Origin: Mycobacterium sp. UM_WGJ
GTDB lineage: Bacteria > Actinomycetota > Actinomycetes > Mycobacteriales > Mycobacteriaceae
Direction of reading: 5' to 3'
DNA: 64,000 bases
Assembly (NCBI RefSeq): GCF_000455125.1
Contig: NZ_AUWR01000030.1
Span: 18,217 to 82,216, forward strand
Shown here: positions 51,124 to 60,222 of the stretch, piece by piece
How the letters are laid out: each line of letters starts with the position of its first letter
Numbering within the stretch: the first letter of the stretch is position 1
The notes under the pieces: model-generated
What the model was told of the DNA's origin: nothing
The model's database searches: none
The model's input: the letters and a program-made list of their open reading frames with translations, nothing else
Made by a program: the position numbers and the translations under genes

Positions 51124-51972
51124 TCACACAACCCGCCGGTGTGAATGCCAGTCCGCGCCGGCCGGGAGTCGAGCGATGAGCCGCAGGATCGCGTTGGCGA
51201 CGTCGCCACGCGTGCCGGGGGAGACGATCTGGTAGCGGCGGCCGCCGTTGTCGATGTTCTCCACGCAGACGCGGCCCGACGGAGTGTCTGAGATCAGCAC
51301 CGCGGTGTCCGCGATCGCCATCCGCGCCAGCTCCTCGGGTCCGGCGCCGGGCTGGATCGCGACGATGCTGGCCTGCCCGGACTGCTGTGGGTCGGCAGCC
51401 AGCGCCACGATCTGCTGCTGGTCGATGTCGAGTCGTTGTGCGGCCAGGTAGCGGCGCAGACTGTCCTGGTCGCGGACCCGCTCCAGCAGCTCCTTGGTGT
51501 CCAGGGTGACCGGTCGCAGTTGGGCAGCCTCGGTGATGCCACACAACCGCTCGATCTGGCCGACCAGCAGATCGCTCGCGGCCGCCTGATCGGTGGCGCT
51601 GCCGGCGGGGTAGAGCCGCACCTCTTGGTCATGGCGTTCGAGCACCACCCACCAGGAGGCGAACCGGCTGATCGAGACGCGGGTCAGGTGCTGGGGGTCG
51701 CCGGAGGGCCGCCCGGGGAATTGCAGGTTGAGCATCAGCGCGATGTCGCGCCGCAGGATCACCGTCAGCCATTCCCGGACCATCGAGTCCACTTCGCCCT
51801 GCTCATCGAGCACCCCGATCGCGGTGAGTTCCTCGGCGATCGGGTGCCGCAGCGCCCGTTCGGCGGTGTCCAGGCGGGGCAGCAGGGGACGAAGCCCCAG
51901 TTCCGGGCAGAGCGTTTCGATGCCGGTGACGGCCTGCAGCACCCACAGCCCGTCGAGCGTCGTAGTCAGCAC
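51124..51972 (-). CDS. espG2: ESX-2 PE/PPE chaperone EspG2
   Basis: The cytosolic chaperone that binds the tip of the system's own PE-PPE heterodimers and keeps them soluble. It has 282 residues (M. tuberculosis 276): VLTTTLDGLWVLQAVTGIET at the start and WWVVLERHDQEVRLYPAGSA in the core. GTG 51972 follows GAGGGTGAC. It lies in the same operon as the PE/PPE pair, after the esxD/esxC pair and a strong hairpin. Confidence 0.93.
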   Translation of the reverse strand: MLTTTLDGLWVLQAVTGIETLCPELGLRPLLPRLDTAERALRHPIAEELTAIGVLDEQGEVDSMVREWLTVILRRDIALMLNLQFPGRPSGDPQHLTRVSISRFASWWVVLERHDQEVRLYPAGSATDQAAASDLLVGQIERLCGITEAAQLRPVTLDTKELLERVRDQDSLRRYLAAQRLDIDQQQIVALAADPQQSGQASIVAIQPGAGPEELARMAIADTAVLISDTPSGRVCVENIDNGGRRYQIVSPGTRGDVANAILRLIARLPAGADWHSHRRVV

Positions 51973-52017
51973 GTCACCCTCGTCTCAGTGGTTGCGGTGG
52001 TCGGCCTGACACACGAA

Positions 52018-52052
52018 GTGGGGTATCTGCGCCGTCCGCGCAGATACCCCAC
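52018..52052 (-). terminator. Strong hairpin between esxC and espG2
   Basis: A perfect 15-bp stem (GTGGGGTATCTGCGC/GCGCAGATACCCCAC) with a 5-nt loop starts 22 bp downstream of the esxC stop. No T-tract follows in the direction of transcription. It is better seen as an attenuator or 3'-end stabiliser that could let the esx pair be made in excess of the downstream genes. Confidence 0.65.
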
Positions 52053-52073
52053 CTCGGTGACGATCGGGGGCGA

Positions 52074-52367
52074 TCAGAAAAGGGACTGGATCGTCTGGTC
52101 GGTCGAAATGGCGCCTTCCAGCACGGAGCCGATGGTGGAGCCGTGCTGTCCGATGGTCTCGATCAGGCCCTGCAGGCCGGACAGCATCTGGGCCTGGGCT
52201 TCGAAGAAGCCGGTGGCACCGTGGCCGGCGAAGTACTCGGTCAGCATCTGGGTGAGCTGGTGGGAGTCCTGGTGGATCTGGTCGAGGGTGCCGGCGCTGG
52301 TGACCACGCTGTGGGCGTGATCGGAGACGGGCCCGGGGTTGTAGGTGATACCGCCACTGTCTGCCAT
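52074..52367 (-). CDS. esxC: ESAT-6-like protein EsxC
   Basis: A 97-residue ESAT-6-type small secreted protein. It matches M. tuberculosis EsxC, including ITYNPG, EYFAGHGATGFFEAQAQML, LQGLIETIGQHG and the end SLF. The central turn has HGATG rather than WxG, as EsxC proteins do. It forms a helical-hairpin heterodimer with EsxD encoded just upstream and is the predicted ESX-2 substrate. Confidence 0.95.
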   Translation of the reverse strand: MADSGGITYNPGPVSDHAHSVVTSAGTLDQIHQDSHQLTQMLTEYFAGHGATGFFEAQAQMLSGLQGLIETIGQHGSTIGSVLEGAISTDQTIQSLF

Positions 52368-52403
52368 GGGGATCGATGTCCTTTCGAGTACGGGGGTGGG
52401 GGG

Positions 52404-52721
52404 TTAGGCGGACTGTCCGCCGAAGAGCGAGTGGAAGGCGTGCTCGGAGTGGGACTCGTGCGACTCCATCAGGGCAGCGGCCTGGTTGAGGCCCTCGGTC
52501 AGGCGGTGGCCGCCGGTGAGGACTTTCTGGACGTCTTCGTGGATCTGCGCGGCGGTGGCATACGAGGCCTTGGAGCCGCCACCGTCCCACGTGCCAGCCC
52601 CCAGGATGTTCTCGTGGTCGGCCAGGTATTGGTTGGCGATCGCCTGCGCGTGTTCGATGTGCTGAGCCAACTTCGACGCGGTGTTCCGCATCAGTTCGGG
52701 CGTGACGACAATTGCTGCCAT
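52404..52721 (-). CDS. esxD: ESAT-6-like protein EsxD (WxG100 partner)
   Basis: A 105-residue WxG100 protein with the central WDG in GAGTWDGGGSKASYATAAQI, MAAIVVTPELMRNTASKLAQ at the start and a helical C-terminus. It corresponds to M. tuberculosis EsxD (107) and precedes esxC by 36 bp, the usual partner-pair arrangement. The C-terminal ESHESHSEHAF lacks a clear YxxxD/E. Confidence 0.94.
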   Translation of the reverse strand: MAAIVVTPELMRNTASKLAQHIEHAQAIANQYLADHENILGAGTWDGGGSKASYATAAQIHEDVQKVLTGGHRLTEGLNQAAALMESHESHSEHAFHSLFGGQSA

Positions 52722-52836
52722 CGGTTCCTCCTCGGTTGTAGAACAACCCCCCCGGGTTCGGCGGGATGTAGCTGGCGGTAGTGTATTTGCTCCTCTCGGA
52801 TGTGTCGATTCACCCTGTATTCAGCAAACGCCCAGG

Positions 52837-54021
52837 TCAAACCCGGTCGTCGACAACTCGCACGGTGTTGGTCCGGTCATTGGTCCGGTCGCCTTGGCCT
52901 TTTCCGCCCGCTCCGGCGCCGTGGGCCATCGGCATGCCGCCCATGCCGCCGGCGCTGGTGGTGGTCACCCGCTGCGACTCGACGGAACCCAGCGCGCCAC
53001 TGGGCCGCAACCCCACCGGACGGCCGCCGCCGGACTCGAATGCGCTCACCGGTCGGGTGAACGCCGACATCGGCGCGCCCGCCCCGCCGCCCCCAAAGCC
53101 GCCCGCACCGGGTGTGGACGTCGCATTGGCCAGCATCGCCGTGGCCGGCATCCCGCCGGCCCCGGCCGGATTCAGAGCGCCGCCCAGCATGCTCGGATTC
53201 ATGAACATGCCCATCAGAGACTGCATCGGGCTCATCATCGATTGGGGCATCTGCATCAGCGACTGCGGCGCTTGCATGAGCGTCGAGCCGATCTGCTGAA
53301 CCGGTCCCAGCATCGAACTCATCTGCGAGCCCATGCCCTGGGCGGCGTTGGCACCCTGGCCGGCGGCATTGCTTGCCGTCGAGGTACCGGTGTAGGCGGC
53401 GCGCATGGCACCGCCGGCCGCGGCCTGCGATGCCGCTTCGCCGACCGCGCTGGCCGCCGCCGCCGGAGCCGCGGGTGAAGCGCCCATCCCGGCCACCGGT
53501 GCCGGGACCGACAGGCTGGAGATGAGCGCGGTCAGCACGGCCCCATAGGAGGCGCCTACCGCGGCGTTGTTGGGCCAGAACAGGCCGAAGTACTCGAATT
53601 CGAGCGAGGTGATGCGCGGCGTCAAGGCCCCCAGTACCGACGGGTTGATCCCGTAGTCGGTGGCCGTCTCGATCCGGTTCTCCTCGCACTCCGCAGTGGT
53701 GCGCATGCTGCCGTAGGCCAATTGGTAGGCCTCGACCGCGGCCGCGACGATCGGCGCCTTGACATCCACCCAGCCCGCCAGCCCGTGCAACGCCACGTTC
53801 AGCAGGGTCGCGTTGAGAACCGACCCCTCCGATCCGGCGCCGATCCAACCGATCGAGGTCAATGCGGTGTTGACTGCCGAGGCGATTCCCGACGCGTGGT
53901 GGGCCACGCCCAGAGATGTCCATGCCGCCCCATTGGTCAGCATGGTCGCAACGCCCGCGCCGGATTTGATCAACATGTCGTTGGTCTCCGGTGTGCGGGC
54001 GGCCCACCCCGGGTCGGCCAC
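52837..54021 (-). CDS. PPE-family protein (PPE69-like)
   Basis: A 394-residue PPE-type protein beginning MADPGWAARTPETNDMLIKS, with a helical PPE-like domain (about 1-175; LHGLAGWVDVKAPIVAAAVE; EYFGLFWPNNAAVGASYGAV). A Met/Gly/Gln-rich C-terminal region follows, ending ESGGGRPVGLRPSGALGSVE and VRVVDDRV. It resembles M. tuberculosis PPE69 throughout. It starts 3 bp after the PE gene, its presumed heterodimer partner and, with EspG2, secretion complex. The N-terminus has diverged from the canonical PPE motif, as in PPE69. Confidence 0.92.
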   Translation of the reverse strand: MADPGWAARTPETNDMLIKSGAGVATMLTNGAAWTSLGVAHHASGIASAVNTALTSIGWIGAGSEGSVLNATLLNVALHGLAGWVDVKAPIVAAAVEAYQLAYGSMRTTAECEENRIETATDYGINPSVLGALTPRITSLEFEYFGLFWPNNAAVGASYGAVLTALISSLSVPAPVAGMGASPAAPAAAASAVGEAASQAAAGGAMRAAYTGTSTASNAAGQGANAAQGMGSQMSSMLGPVQQIGSTLMQAPQSLMQMPQSMMSPMQSLMGMFMNPSMLGGALNPAGAGGMPATAMLANATSTPGAGGFGGGGAGAPMSAFTRPVSAFESGGGRPVGLRPSGALGSVESQRVTTTSAGGMGGMPMAHGAGAGGKGQGDRTNDRTNTVRVVDDRV

Positions 54022-54024
54022 TGA

Positions 54025-54327
54025 TTAGCCGCCGAGTGCGACGGTGGCGGCTCGCAGCGCTTCGGTGGCGCCGTAGACACCCGAGGCGGTGGCCTGCGCA
54101 CCGGAGAACAGCCCGCGCTGCGCCGAATGCTCGGCGACGATGCCCAGGTATTGAGTTCCCGATGCCAGCAGGGCGGCCTGGAACGCGATGGAATCGGGGT
54201 CGTTACCCATCGGCAGAACGCCCAGCAGGGCCGGGCTGGCCGCGGAGGCGGCCGCCTCTGTCTCGGCGGTGATTGCGGCTTCGACGCCCGATGACGCCAA
54301 GACCGCTTCCGGTTCTACAGAGAACAT
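54025..54327 (-). CDS. PE-family protein (PE36-like)
   Basis: A 100-residue PE-domain protein: MFSVEPEAVLASSGVEAAIT, LLGVLPMGNDPDSIAFQAAL, and YLGIVAEHSAQRGLFSGAQA. The start ATG 54327 has a strong GGGGAGGAAA ribosome-binding sequence; the 7-residue longer frame lacks one. It pairs with the PPE gene 3 bp downstream. The pair lies between eccC2 and esxD, as PE36/PPE69 do in M. tuberculosis. Confidence 0.93.
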   Translation of the reverse strand: MFSVEPEAVLASSGVEAAITAETEAAASAASPALLGVLPMGNDPDSIAFQAALLASGTQYLGIVAEHSAQRGLFSGAQATASGVYGATEALRAATVALGG

Positions 54328-54429
54328 AATTTCCTCCCCATGCCTCATCGCTGATGTGCCGACGTTGGCAAGTCGGAGTCGATCGTAAACCGATATTCGG
54401 TCCCCGTCACTTCACGATGTAAATACCGG

Positions 54430-57400
54430 TTACTGCCGCTCGAAATCGTGGATCATCGACGAGGGCACTCCGACCAGCACACCTTCCACTTCGGAATCGT
54501 TGACCAGTAATCCCCGGCCCGCGGGCAACGCCTGTGCGCGCACCATCCGATTGACCTTGTTCTGCGGGTCGTTGTCCATGAACAAAGTGGGCACCTTGGC
54601 GGCGCGCTGCGTCTTGACCCAGGGGTCCATCTCCAGCTGGCCGAAGTTGGAGGAGTTCCTGGTGGCGAACACGTGCAGCCCGATCTGGCGGCCCCGCTCC
54701 ATCAGCTTCCACAACGCCGCGCCCACCGGGGGCTTGGCCGGATGGATCTGCGCCGGACGCAGATCCTGCACGTCGTCGACCAGCACGAAATGGCGCGGCC
54801 CCTCCCACGGCTTGAGGGCGCGCAGCTCCTCCTGGCTCAGGCCCTTGGCGGGCAGCCGGGGCAGCAGCACCTGCTGCGCCAGCGTGGTCAGCACCTCGTC
54901 GATCTCGTCCTGGTCGTAGGCGTAGGCATTGACGTAGCCGGCGCCCTGCAGGTCACGCAGCGGTCCGGTCTTGGGGTCGACGATGGTGATCTGGGCTTCC
55001 TGCGGGCTGAACCGCGCCATCACCGCTTCGCCGATCGCGGCCAGGGTGGCGCTCTTGCCGCATAGGGCCCGCCCCAGAATCATCATCCCGGGATGTTCGG
55101 ACAGCATCAGCGGCACCGGCAGCAGATCGTGCTGCTCGCCGATCATGAACGCGATCGACGGAGCGGTCCGGGCGGGTGGCCGCTGGGCCACGTCGTAGGC
55201 CAGGAGCTCCGACAGCGCCACCGCGGGCGGCAGCCGCTTGAGCGTGGTGTGCTTGGTCACGCCCGCGACCTCGGCGACTCGCGCGCCCAGTTCCCGGGTC
55301 CCGATCCGGGCGCCGTCTTCGGTGGCCAGCTCCGGCACCCCGATGAGCATCTCGTGCAACGACTCGGTCAGACCGAAACCGGGCCGGTTCACGGTGCGCT
55401 TGGCGGCATCGCGGGCGTCCAGCGACGCCGTGCCCATCTCGTTCTCGCCCGGGTTCTGCAGCCGCAACTGGATGCGTACGTCGGAGTTCTGCAGCAACGT
55501 CTGACGCTGGCCGTGGATCCAGCCGGAAGCGCTGGTCATCAGGTGCACTCCGTACTCGGGACCGACACCGCTGAGCGCGATGATCCGGTCGCCGAGCATG
55601 GTGTCGGCGGCGTAGAGGTCGGAGAAGTCATCGATGACCAGGAACACGTCGCCGTAGGGATCGCCTGGATCGGTGCCCGCGAGGCTGTCGCCACCGGACC
55701 CGAAGCGCCGCTCCCGGAATTCGTTGATGTCGATCTTGTCGCGGCGGAAGGTGTCTTGGCGGGCGCTGATCAGCGCGGCCATGGTGGCAACGGTGCGCTC
55801 CACGCCCTCGCGGTCGGCCGGCGAGACGATGTCGGCCACATGCGGCAGCGTCTCGGCGTAGCCCAGCGTGGCGCCGCCGACACAGAAGAACGTCAACCGC
55901 GCCGGGGTGTACATCAGCGCCGCCGAACACATCAGCGTCATCAGCGTCGTCGTCTTGCCGCGGCTCTTGGCGCCGACCACCATCACGTTGCTGCGCAACA
56001 CGTCGACGCAGTGCACCAACTGCTGGGCATCCTCGGGGATGTCTTTGACGGCCAGCGGCCACACCAGTCCCGGGTTGCGGCCGTAGTCGACGTTCCACGG
56101 CTTGCCCCGGTAGCGGGCCACCAGCTGATCGACCGACTCGGAGATCTCCAACGGGGGCAGCCACGGCAGGTGCGGTGCCTTGCGGTCGGCGGCAATCAGG
56201 GACTCGCGCAGCACATCGACGATCTTCTTCTTCTTGAACCCGTCGGCGTGCAAAAGGAATTCGTCGGGCTCGGCATCGGTGGCCGACATATCCTGCAGCG
56301 CTTGCGCGTCCGCCTCGTCCAGCGGCTGGTACTGCCAGGTGTAGAGCCGCGGTTTGGTCAAGGTCATGTCGAGCGTCTTGCCCGTCGACGTCTTGCGCTT
56401 GGGGACGACGAACGGCGCCGACAGGTAAAAGCAGCGGAACGGGTCCAGGTCGCGCGGGCCGACCTTCAACAGCCCGAAGCCGTTCTCTTTCGAGGGCAGG
56501 TGATAGGCGGCGTCCGAGCCGATTACCTCGCGGCTGTCGTCACCGGACTCGGCGCGCAGAGCCACCCGGAAGGCGATGTTGGACTTGACCTTTTGCAGCG
56601 ACGACAGGTCCAGTCGTTGCCCGCCGAGCATGAAGAAGACGTTGGCGCCGCGGCCTTCTTGACCGATGTGGATGATCAGGTCGATCCACTTGGGGTGGTT
56701 CTGGAACAACTCCAGGTATTCGTCGATCACCACCAGCAGGATCGGCACCGGCTCCAGGTCCCGGCCGGCCAGCCGGATCTCCTCGTAGTCGTTGGCGTCG
56801 CGCGCACCGACGGAGTTGAACAGGCGGTAGCGCCGGGCGATCTCACCGTCGATGGCCCGGCGCATCCGTTCGGCGAGGTGCCGCTCGTCCTTACCGAGGT
56901 TGGACAGGGCCGCCGACACGTGCGGGATGCCGAGGATGTCCTGGGCCGCGGACTCGAACTTCATGTCCACGAAGATCACGTTGAAGGTTTCCGGCGAGTG
57001 GGTCAGCGCGATGCCGTACACCAGGGAAAGGAAGAACTCCGATTTGCCCGAGCCGCTGGTGCCGATCACCACCGAGTGGAAACCGAAGCCGCCGAAGTCT
57101 TTTGCGCGCAGTACGACGTTCTGCAGTTCGCCGTTGGGTTTGGCGCCGACCGGGATCTCCGCCCAGCGTTCGTCGCCGCGACTGCGCCGCTCGGCCCACA
57201 GCCGGTCGACGTTCAGCTCGCGCGCGTCCTCGATGCCCAGCGCGCGCAACAGTTCCAGGGCGCCGCTGCCCGCGTCGGCGACGTCGACACTGGCTGTCGG
57301 GGACCAGCGCGCCATCGCCCGCGCGTAGCGGTAGGCGCGCGGCACCGACAGTTGGTCGGCGTGGGCGAAGAACTTGCCGCCGGAGCGCAGCATAGGACGC

Positions 57401-58569
57401 GGCGGATTACCGGTGACCTCGAAGATCTCATCGCGGGCGAACCCGACACCATTGCCGAGCCGGGAGGCGACCCGCAGCACCGTGATGCCCTCCTTGCCGA
57501 CGCGCCCGACGACGCTCTCCCAGGCCTCGGGGCTGCCGGTGTTGTCATCGACGATCACCCAGTGCGGACCAAGATCGTGCCCGTCCGTGCCGGTCTCCAG
57601 CGCCGAGCCCATGGTGGTGGGACTGGGCGTCGACGGCGGCCGCCAGGCGCCGCGCTTGCCTTTCATGTGCAGGTCGGCGCCGAGCGTCGCCTCGAGTTCG
57701 GTCGGGCTGGTGAACACCAGGCGCCGCCACCCGCAGGCATCGAACAGCTCGTCGTGCTGGTTGTGCGGAAGCCAGACCATCCACGACCACAGCTCGGGGT
57801 GCCGGGTCACCACCATCAACTTGACGTCCAGCGGATTGTGAAACACCGCCAACCCACTCAGCACCGAACGCAGCAACGAGCGGACCCCGTCCAGGTCCTC
57901 GCCAACGAAGCTGAAGCCCGGGCGGGCGCGCAGGTTGACCACTTTCGCGATGTCGCGGATCTTGCGTTGTTCGAGAATGAAGTCGCGCAACGCCTGGCCG
58001 GTGACCGGCTCCAGCTCCTCGTCGATCGGGATCTCCGGCCACTGCACCGACAACACCGAGTCCGGGGCGTGCTGCACACCGACACCCACCCGCACATCGA
58101 GGAAGTCCGCATCCGAGCGGCGACGCTCCCACATCTGCGGTCCGCCGATGACAGCGCCCAAGTCCTGCGGGTTGGAGTGCACCAACTCCTGGGAATTGCG
58201 TTGGGCGCAGACCGCTTTCTGGATCTCGTCGCGCTCGCTGTCGAGGGATCGCAGATAGCTGCGCCGGTTCTTCTCCTGCTCACCCCAGCTGATCTTGCGG
58301 GCCCGGCCGAATCGCCCGGAGAACATCAGCATGCCCAGGCCGGCCATGCCCACCATCGGGAACATGCCCGAACCCAGGCTGCGCACCCCGGACACGTAGA
58401 GCATGACGATGGTGCCGATCAGCGCGACGATCAGTGCGGGCATGCCGATCATCACCCACAGGTTGCGTGGCTCGCGTTCGGGGAGGGCGTCCGGCGCGCG
58501 GGGCGCGACCCGCACCGGCTTGGGCTCGGGGACCTGCAGACGGACCGGAACGAATGCGCGCTTTGACAT
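54430..58569 (-). CDS. eccC2: ESX-2 FtsK/SpoIIIE-type motor ATPase EccC2 (single chain)
   Basis: The substrate-recognising motor of the secretion machine. It has 1379 residues in one polypeptide, as in ESX-2, whereas ESX-1 splits it in two. Two N-terminal transmembrane helices (about 38-85) precede three ATPase domains. D1 has Walker A GTSGSGKSEFF (about 502) and Walker B VVIDEYLELF. D2 has GAKSRGKTTTLMT (about 868) and LVIDDFSDLY. D3 has GRALCGKSATLAA (about 1170) and VLVDDVQDLRPAQ. D1 keeps the DE Walker B, while D2 and D3 have DD, consistent with D1 being the main ATPase. ATG 58569; eccB2 ends 4 bp upstream. Confidence 0.97.
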   Translation of the reverse strand: MSKRAFVPVRLQVPEPKPVRVAPRAPDALPEREPRNLWVMIGMPALIVALIGTIVMLYVSGVRSLGSGMFPMVGMAGLGMLMFSGRFGRARKISWGEQEKNRRSYLRSLDSERDEIQKAVCAQRNSQELVHSNPQDLGAVIGGPQMWERRRSDADFLDVRVGVGVQHAPDSVLSVQWPEIPIDEELEPVTGQALRDFILEQRKIRDIAKVVNLRARPGFSFVGEDLDGVRSLLRSVLSGLAVFHNPLDVKLMVVTRHPELWSWMVWLPHNQHDELFDACGWRRLVFTSPTELEATLGADLHMKGKRGAWRPPSTPSPTTMGSALETGTDGHDLGPHWVIVDDNTGSPEAWESVVGRVGKEGITVLRVASRLGNGVGFARDEIFEVTGNPPRPMLRSGGKFFAHADQLSVPRAYRYARAMARWSPTASVDVADAGSGALELLRALGIEDARELNVDRLWAERRSRGDERWAEIPVGAKPNGELQNVVLRAKDFGGFGFHSVVIGTSGSGKSEFFLSLVYGIALTHSPETFNVIFVDMKFESAAQDILGIPHVSAALSNLGKDERHLAERMRRAIDGEIARRYRLFNSVGARDANDYEEIRLAGRDLEPVPILLVVIDEYLELFQNHPKWIDLIIHIGQEGRGANVFFMLGGQRLDLSSLQKVKSNIAFRVALRAESGDDSREVIGSDAAYHLPSKENGFGLLKVGPRDLDPFRCFYLSAPFVVPKRKTSTGKTLDMTLTKPRLYTWQYQPLDEADAQALQDMSATDAEPDEFLLHADGFKKKKIVDVLRESLIAADRKAPHLPWLPPLEISESVDQLVARYRGKPWNVDYGRNPGLVWPLAVKDIPEDAQQLVHCVDVLRSNVMVVGAKSRGKTTTLMTLMCSAALMYTPARLTFFCVGGATLGYAETLPHVADIVSPADREGVERTVATMAALISARQDTFRRDKIDINEFRERRFGSGGDSLAGTDPGDPYGDVFLVIDDFSDLYAADTMLGDRIIALSGVGPEYGVHLMTSASGWIHGQRQTLLQNSDVRIQLRLQNPGENEMGTASLDARDAAKRTVNRPGFGLTESLHEMLIGVPELATEDGARIGTRELGARVAEVAGVTKHTTLKRLPPAVALSELLAYDVAQRPPARTAPSIAFMIGEQHDLLPVPLMLSEHPGMMILGRALCGKSATLAAIGEAVMARFSPQEAQITIVDPKTGPLRDLQGAGYVNAYAYDQDEIDEVLTTLAQQVLLPRLPAKGLSQEELRALKPWEGPRHFVLVDDVQDLRPAQIHPAKPPVGAALWKLMERGRQIGLHVFATRNSSNFGQLEMDPWVKTQRAAKVPTLFMDNDPQNKVNRMVRAQALPAGRGLLVNDSEVEGVLVGVPSSMIHDFERQ

Positions 58570-58573
58570 CGCC

Positions 58574-60073
58574 TCAGTGCCCTCCTGGGACGCCCTGCTG
58601 ATTGGTGGGGACTACCGGCTGCACCGCGCCGGCCGACGCCACGGTGTCGCGGGCCAGCAGCGCGGCATGCCGCGACAGTTCCGGACCGGTCGCGAAGGTG
58701 CGCAGCAGCGGCCACGGCGCCTGCTGTGCCGAGCCGGGATCCAGTCCGAGGCCCCGCAGGGTCTCGCTCTCACCGGCGATGCCGAACCGGACACCGTTGG
58801 GCGACACCCAGAACAGGGTTTCGCGGGAATCGGAGTCGAGCAGTTCGCTGGTCGAGGTGACGAAGTTGGTTGCGCCCGGCAGCACCAAGACCTGGTTGGC
58901 CACCACCGAGGTGGGGCTGCGGTCATCGCGCACCAACCGGACGATCCGGTTGTCCATCGCGGGCGACACCGGCAGGCCTCGCCCGCTGTACAGGGTGATC
59001 CGTGCCTGCCGGTCGCCGGGTGCCTTCTCCCAGCCCACGCACGTGGTCGGGTCGGCGGTGGTGTCGACGAACGTGAGCCTGCTGTTGGGGTAGTACTCCA
59101 CGGGCAGCGTGCTGACTTCCGGGATGTTGACCAGCTTGTCCGGGCTGACCACCAGCGGCGCCACGGACCCGAATGAGTTCGCGCTGCGGATCAGGTCGGC
59201 CACGAAACTGGTGATCTTCTGGACCCCGTCGGGCACCAGTACATAGAACTGGGAGCCGCCGCCGGCCGTCCGGGTCTCCAGCACCGCCCCGACCTGGGAG
59301 CCGGGCACCCACTGCGACGGCGTGCCGGCCAGGGGGATCACCGGGGCCCGCAGCGGCTCCGTGCTGGGCAGCGCGTCGAACAGTGCCCGCGACATCTCCA
59401 CCGGAGCGGTGATGCCCGGATCGATGCCGAGGCTCAGGGTGACCGCCCGGTCGGCGGGATCCACCTGGGACCGTTTGCCGCCCCAGATGACGTAGGTGGC
59501 GCCCTGGAAGCGGGTCAATACGGCCGCGCCCGGGGCCAGCGGCGCGGCACGGCCGGCCGTGCTCAACGGGCCCGCGATCGAGGTCACCACGGGGGGCTCG
59601 GCGCGGCGCGGGGAGCCCGCGGTGTCGCAGACCGCCCAGGCCGAGGGGGCGCCGGTGTTGGCGACCAATGAGGTCGGGGCACCCGGGATGCCAATCATCG
59701 GGCCGGTGGGGTACTTGGCGATCTCCGCGGGCTTGACCCAAGTGGGCACTTGCGCGTTGCCGACCGCCAGTCGAGCCGAGGTGATGTTCAGCGCCGGGTA
59801 CAGTCGCCCGTCGATGCGCGCATAGATCGCACCGGAGTCGCGGTCGCCGACGATCGACGATGTCCGCACGATCCCGGCCGGACGCAGCACATTCAGCAAC
59901 AGCATCCAGCCCATGCCGATGAAGATCAGCACGACCGAGAGCACGATCGCGGCGGTCTGCTTGCGGTCGTCGTGCTTCATGCGCACCGAGAATTTAGTGG
60001 TGGCGGCGCGCAGTCGTCGGTTGTAGAACAGGTGACCGGAGTTCTGGTCCCGGTTCGACAGACTCAGCGGCAT
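58574..60073 (-). CDS. eccB2: ESX-2 membrane component EccB2
   Basis: The ESX periplasmic-facing subunit. It has 499 residues (M. tuberculosis 495). A short cytoplasmic start (MPLSLSNRDQNSGHLFYNRR) is followed by a single transmembrane helix (about 42-63, AAIVLSVVLIFIGMGWMLLL) and a large extracytoplasmic domain with conserved VTLSLGIDPGITAPVEMSRA. One Cys pair (AVCDTAG, TTCVGW) may form the usual disulfide. It is the first gene of the ESX-2 operon; the promoter should lie in the 149-bp divergent gap upstream. Confidence 0.96.
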   Translation of the reverse strand: MPLSLSNRDQNSGHLFYNRRLRAATTKFSVRMKHDDRKQTAAIVLSVVLIFIGMGWMLLLNVLRPAGIVRTSSIVGDRDSGAIYARIDGRLYPALNITSARLAVGNAQVPTWVKPAEIAKYPTGPMIGIPGAPTSLVANTGAPSAWAVCDTAGSPRRAEPPVVTSIAGPLSTAGRAAPLAPGAAVLTRFQGATYVIWGGKRSQVDPADRAVTLSLGIDPGITAPVEMSRALFDALPSTEPLRAPVIPLAGTPSQWVPGSQVGAVLETRTAGGGSQFYVLVPDGVQKITSFVADLIRSANSFGSVAPLVVSPDKLVNIPEVSTLPVEYYPNSRLTFVDTTADPTTCVGWEKAPGDRQARITLYSGRGLPVSPAMDNRIVRLVRDDRSPTSVVANQVLVLPGATNFVTSTSELLDSDSRETLFWVSPNGVRFGIAGESETLRGLGLDPGSAQQAPWPLLRTFATGPELSRHAALLARDTVASAGAVQPVVPTNQQGVPGGH

Positions 60074-60152
60074 GCTCTGTTACCCCTAACGGCGCACGCT
60101 CGGTGATGCTGCGCCGCCCCCTGCGGCGACAAAGCGCACCGCGACGACATTA

Positions 60153-60166
60153 CTGGCCTTGGCCAG
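60153..60166. promoter_or_regulatory. Inverted repeat in the eccB2 divergent gap
   Basis: CTGGCC-TT-GGCCAG is a perfect 14-bp palindrome between the divergent eccB2 and DUF4226-type starts. It is a candidate regulator site, but short GC palindromes arise often by chance in such a genome. Confidence 0.3.
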
Positions 60167-60222
60167 CGGGAACCAGTCACTTGGGAACACGCGATGACGC
60201 CGTCGGGCGTAGCTTTTGAGCT

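Noticed and set aside
55093-58566. 1157-codon forward-strand open frame opposite eccC2
   Set aside because: Composition is typical of the antisense of a high-G+C gene (His/Gln/Asp/Arg-rich, no domains); eccC2 on the reverse strand is unmistakable.
43286-60073. Assignment of the secretion locus to ESX-1
   Set aside because: EccC is a single chain, the MinD-like protein lies between espG and eccD, and EsxC/EsxD, MycP and EccA resemble the ESX-2 versions in sequence and order.
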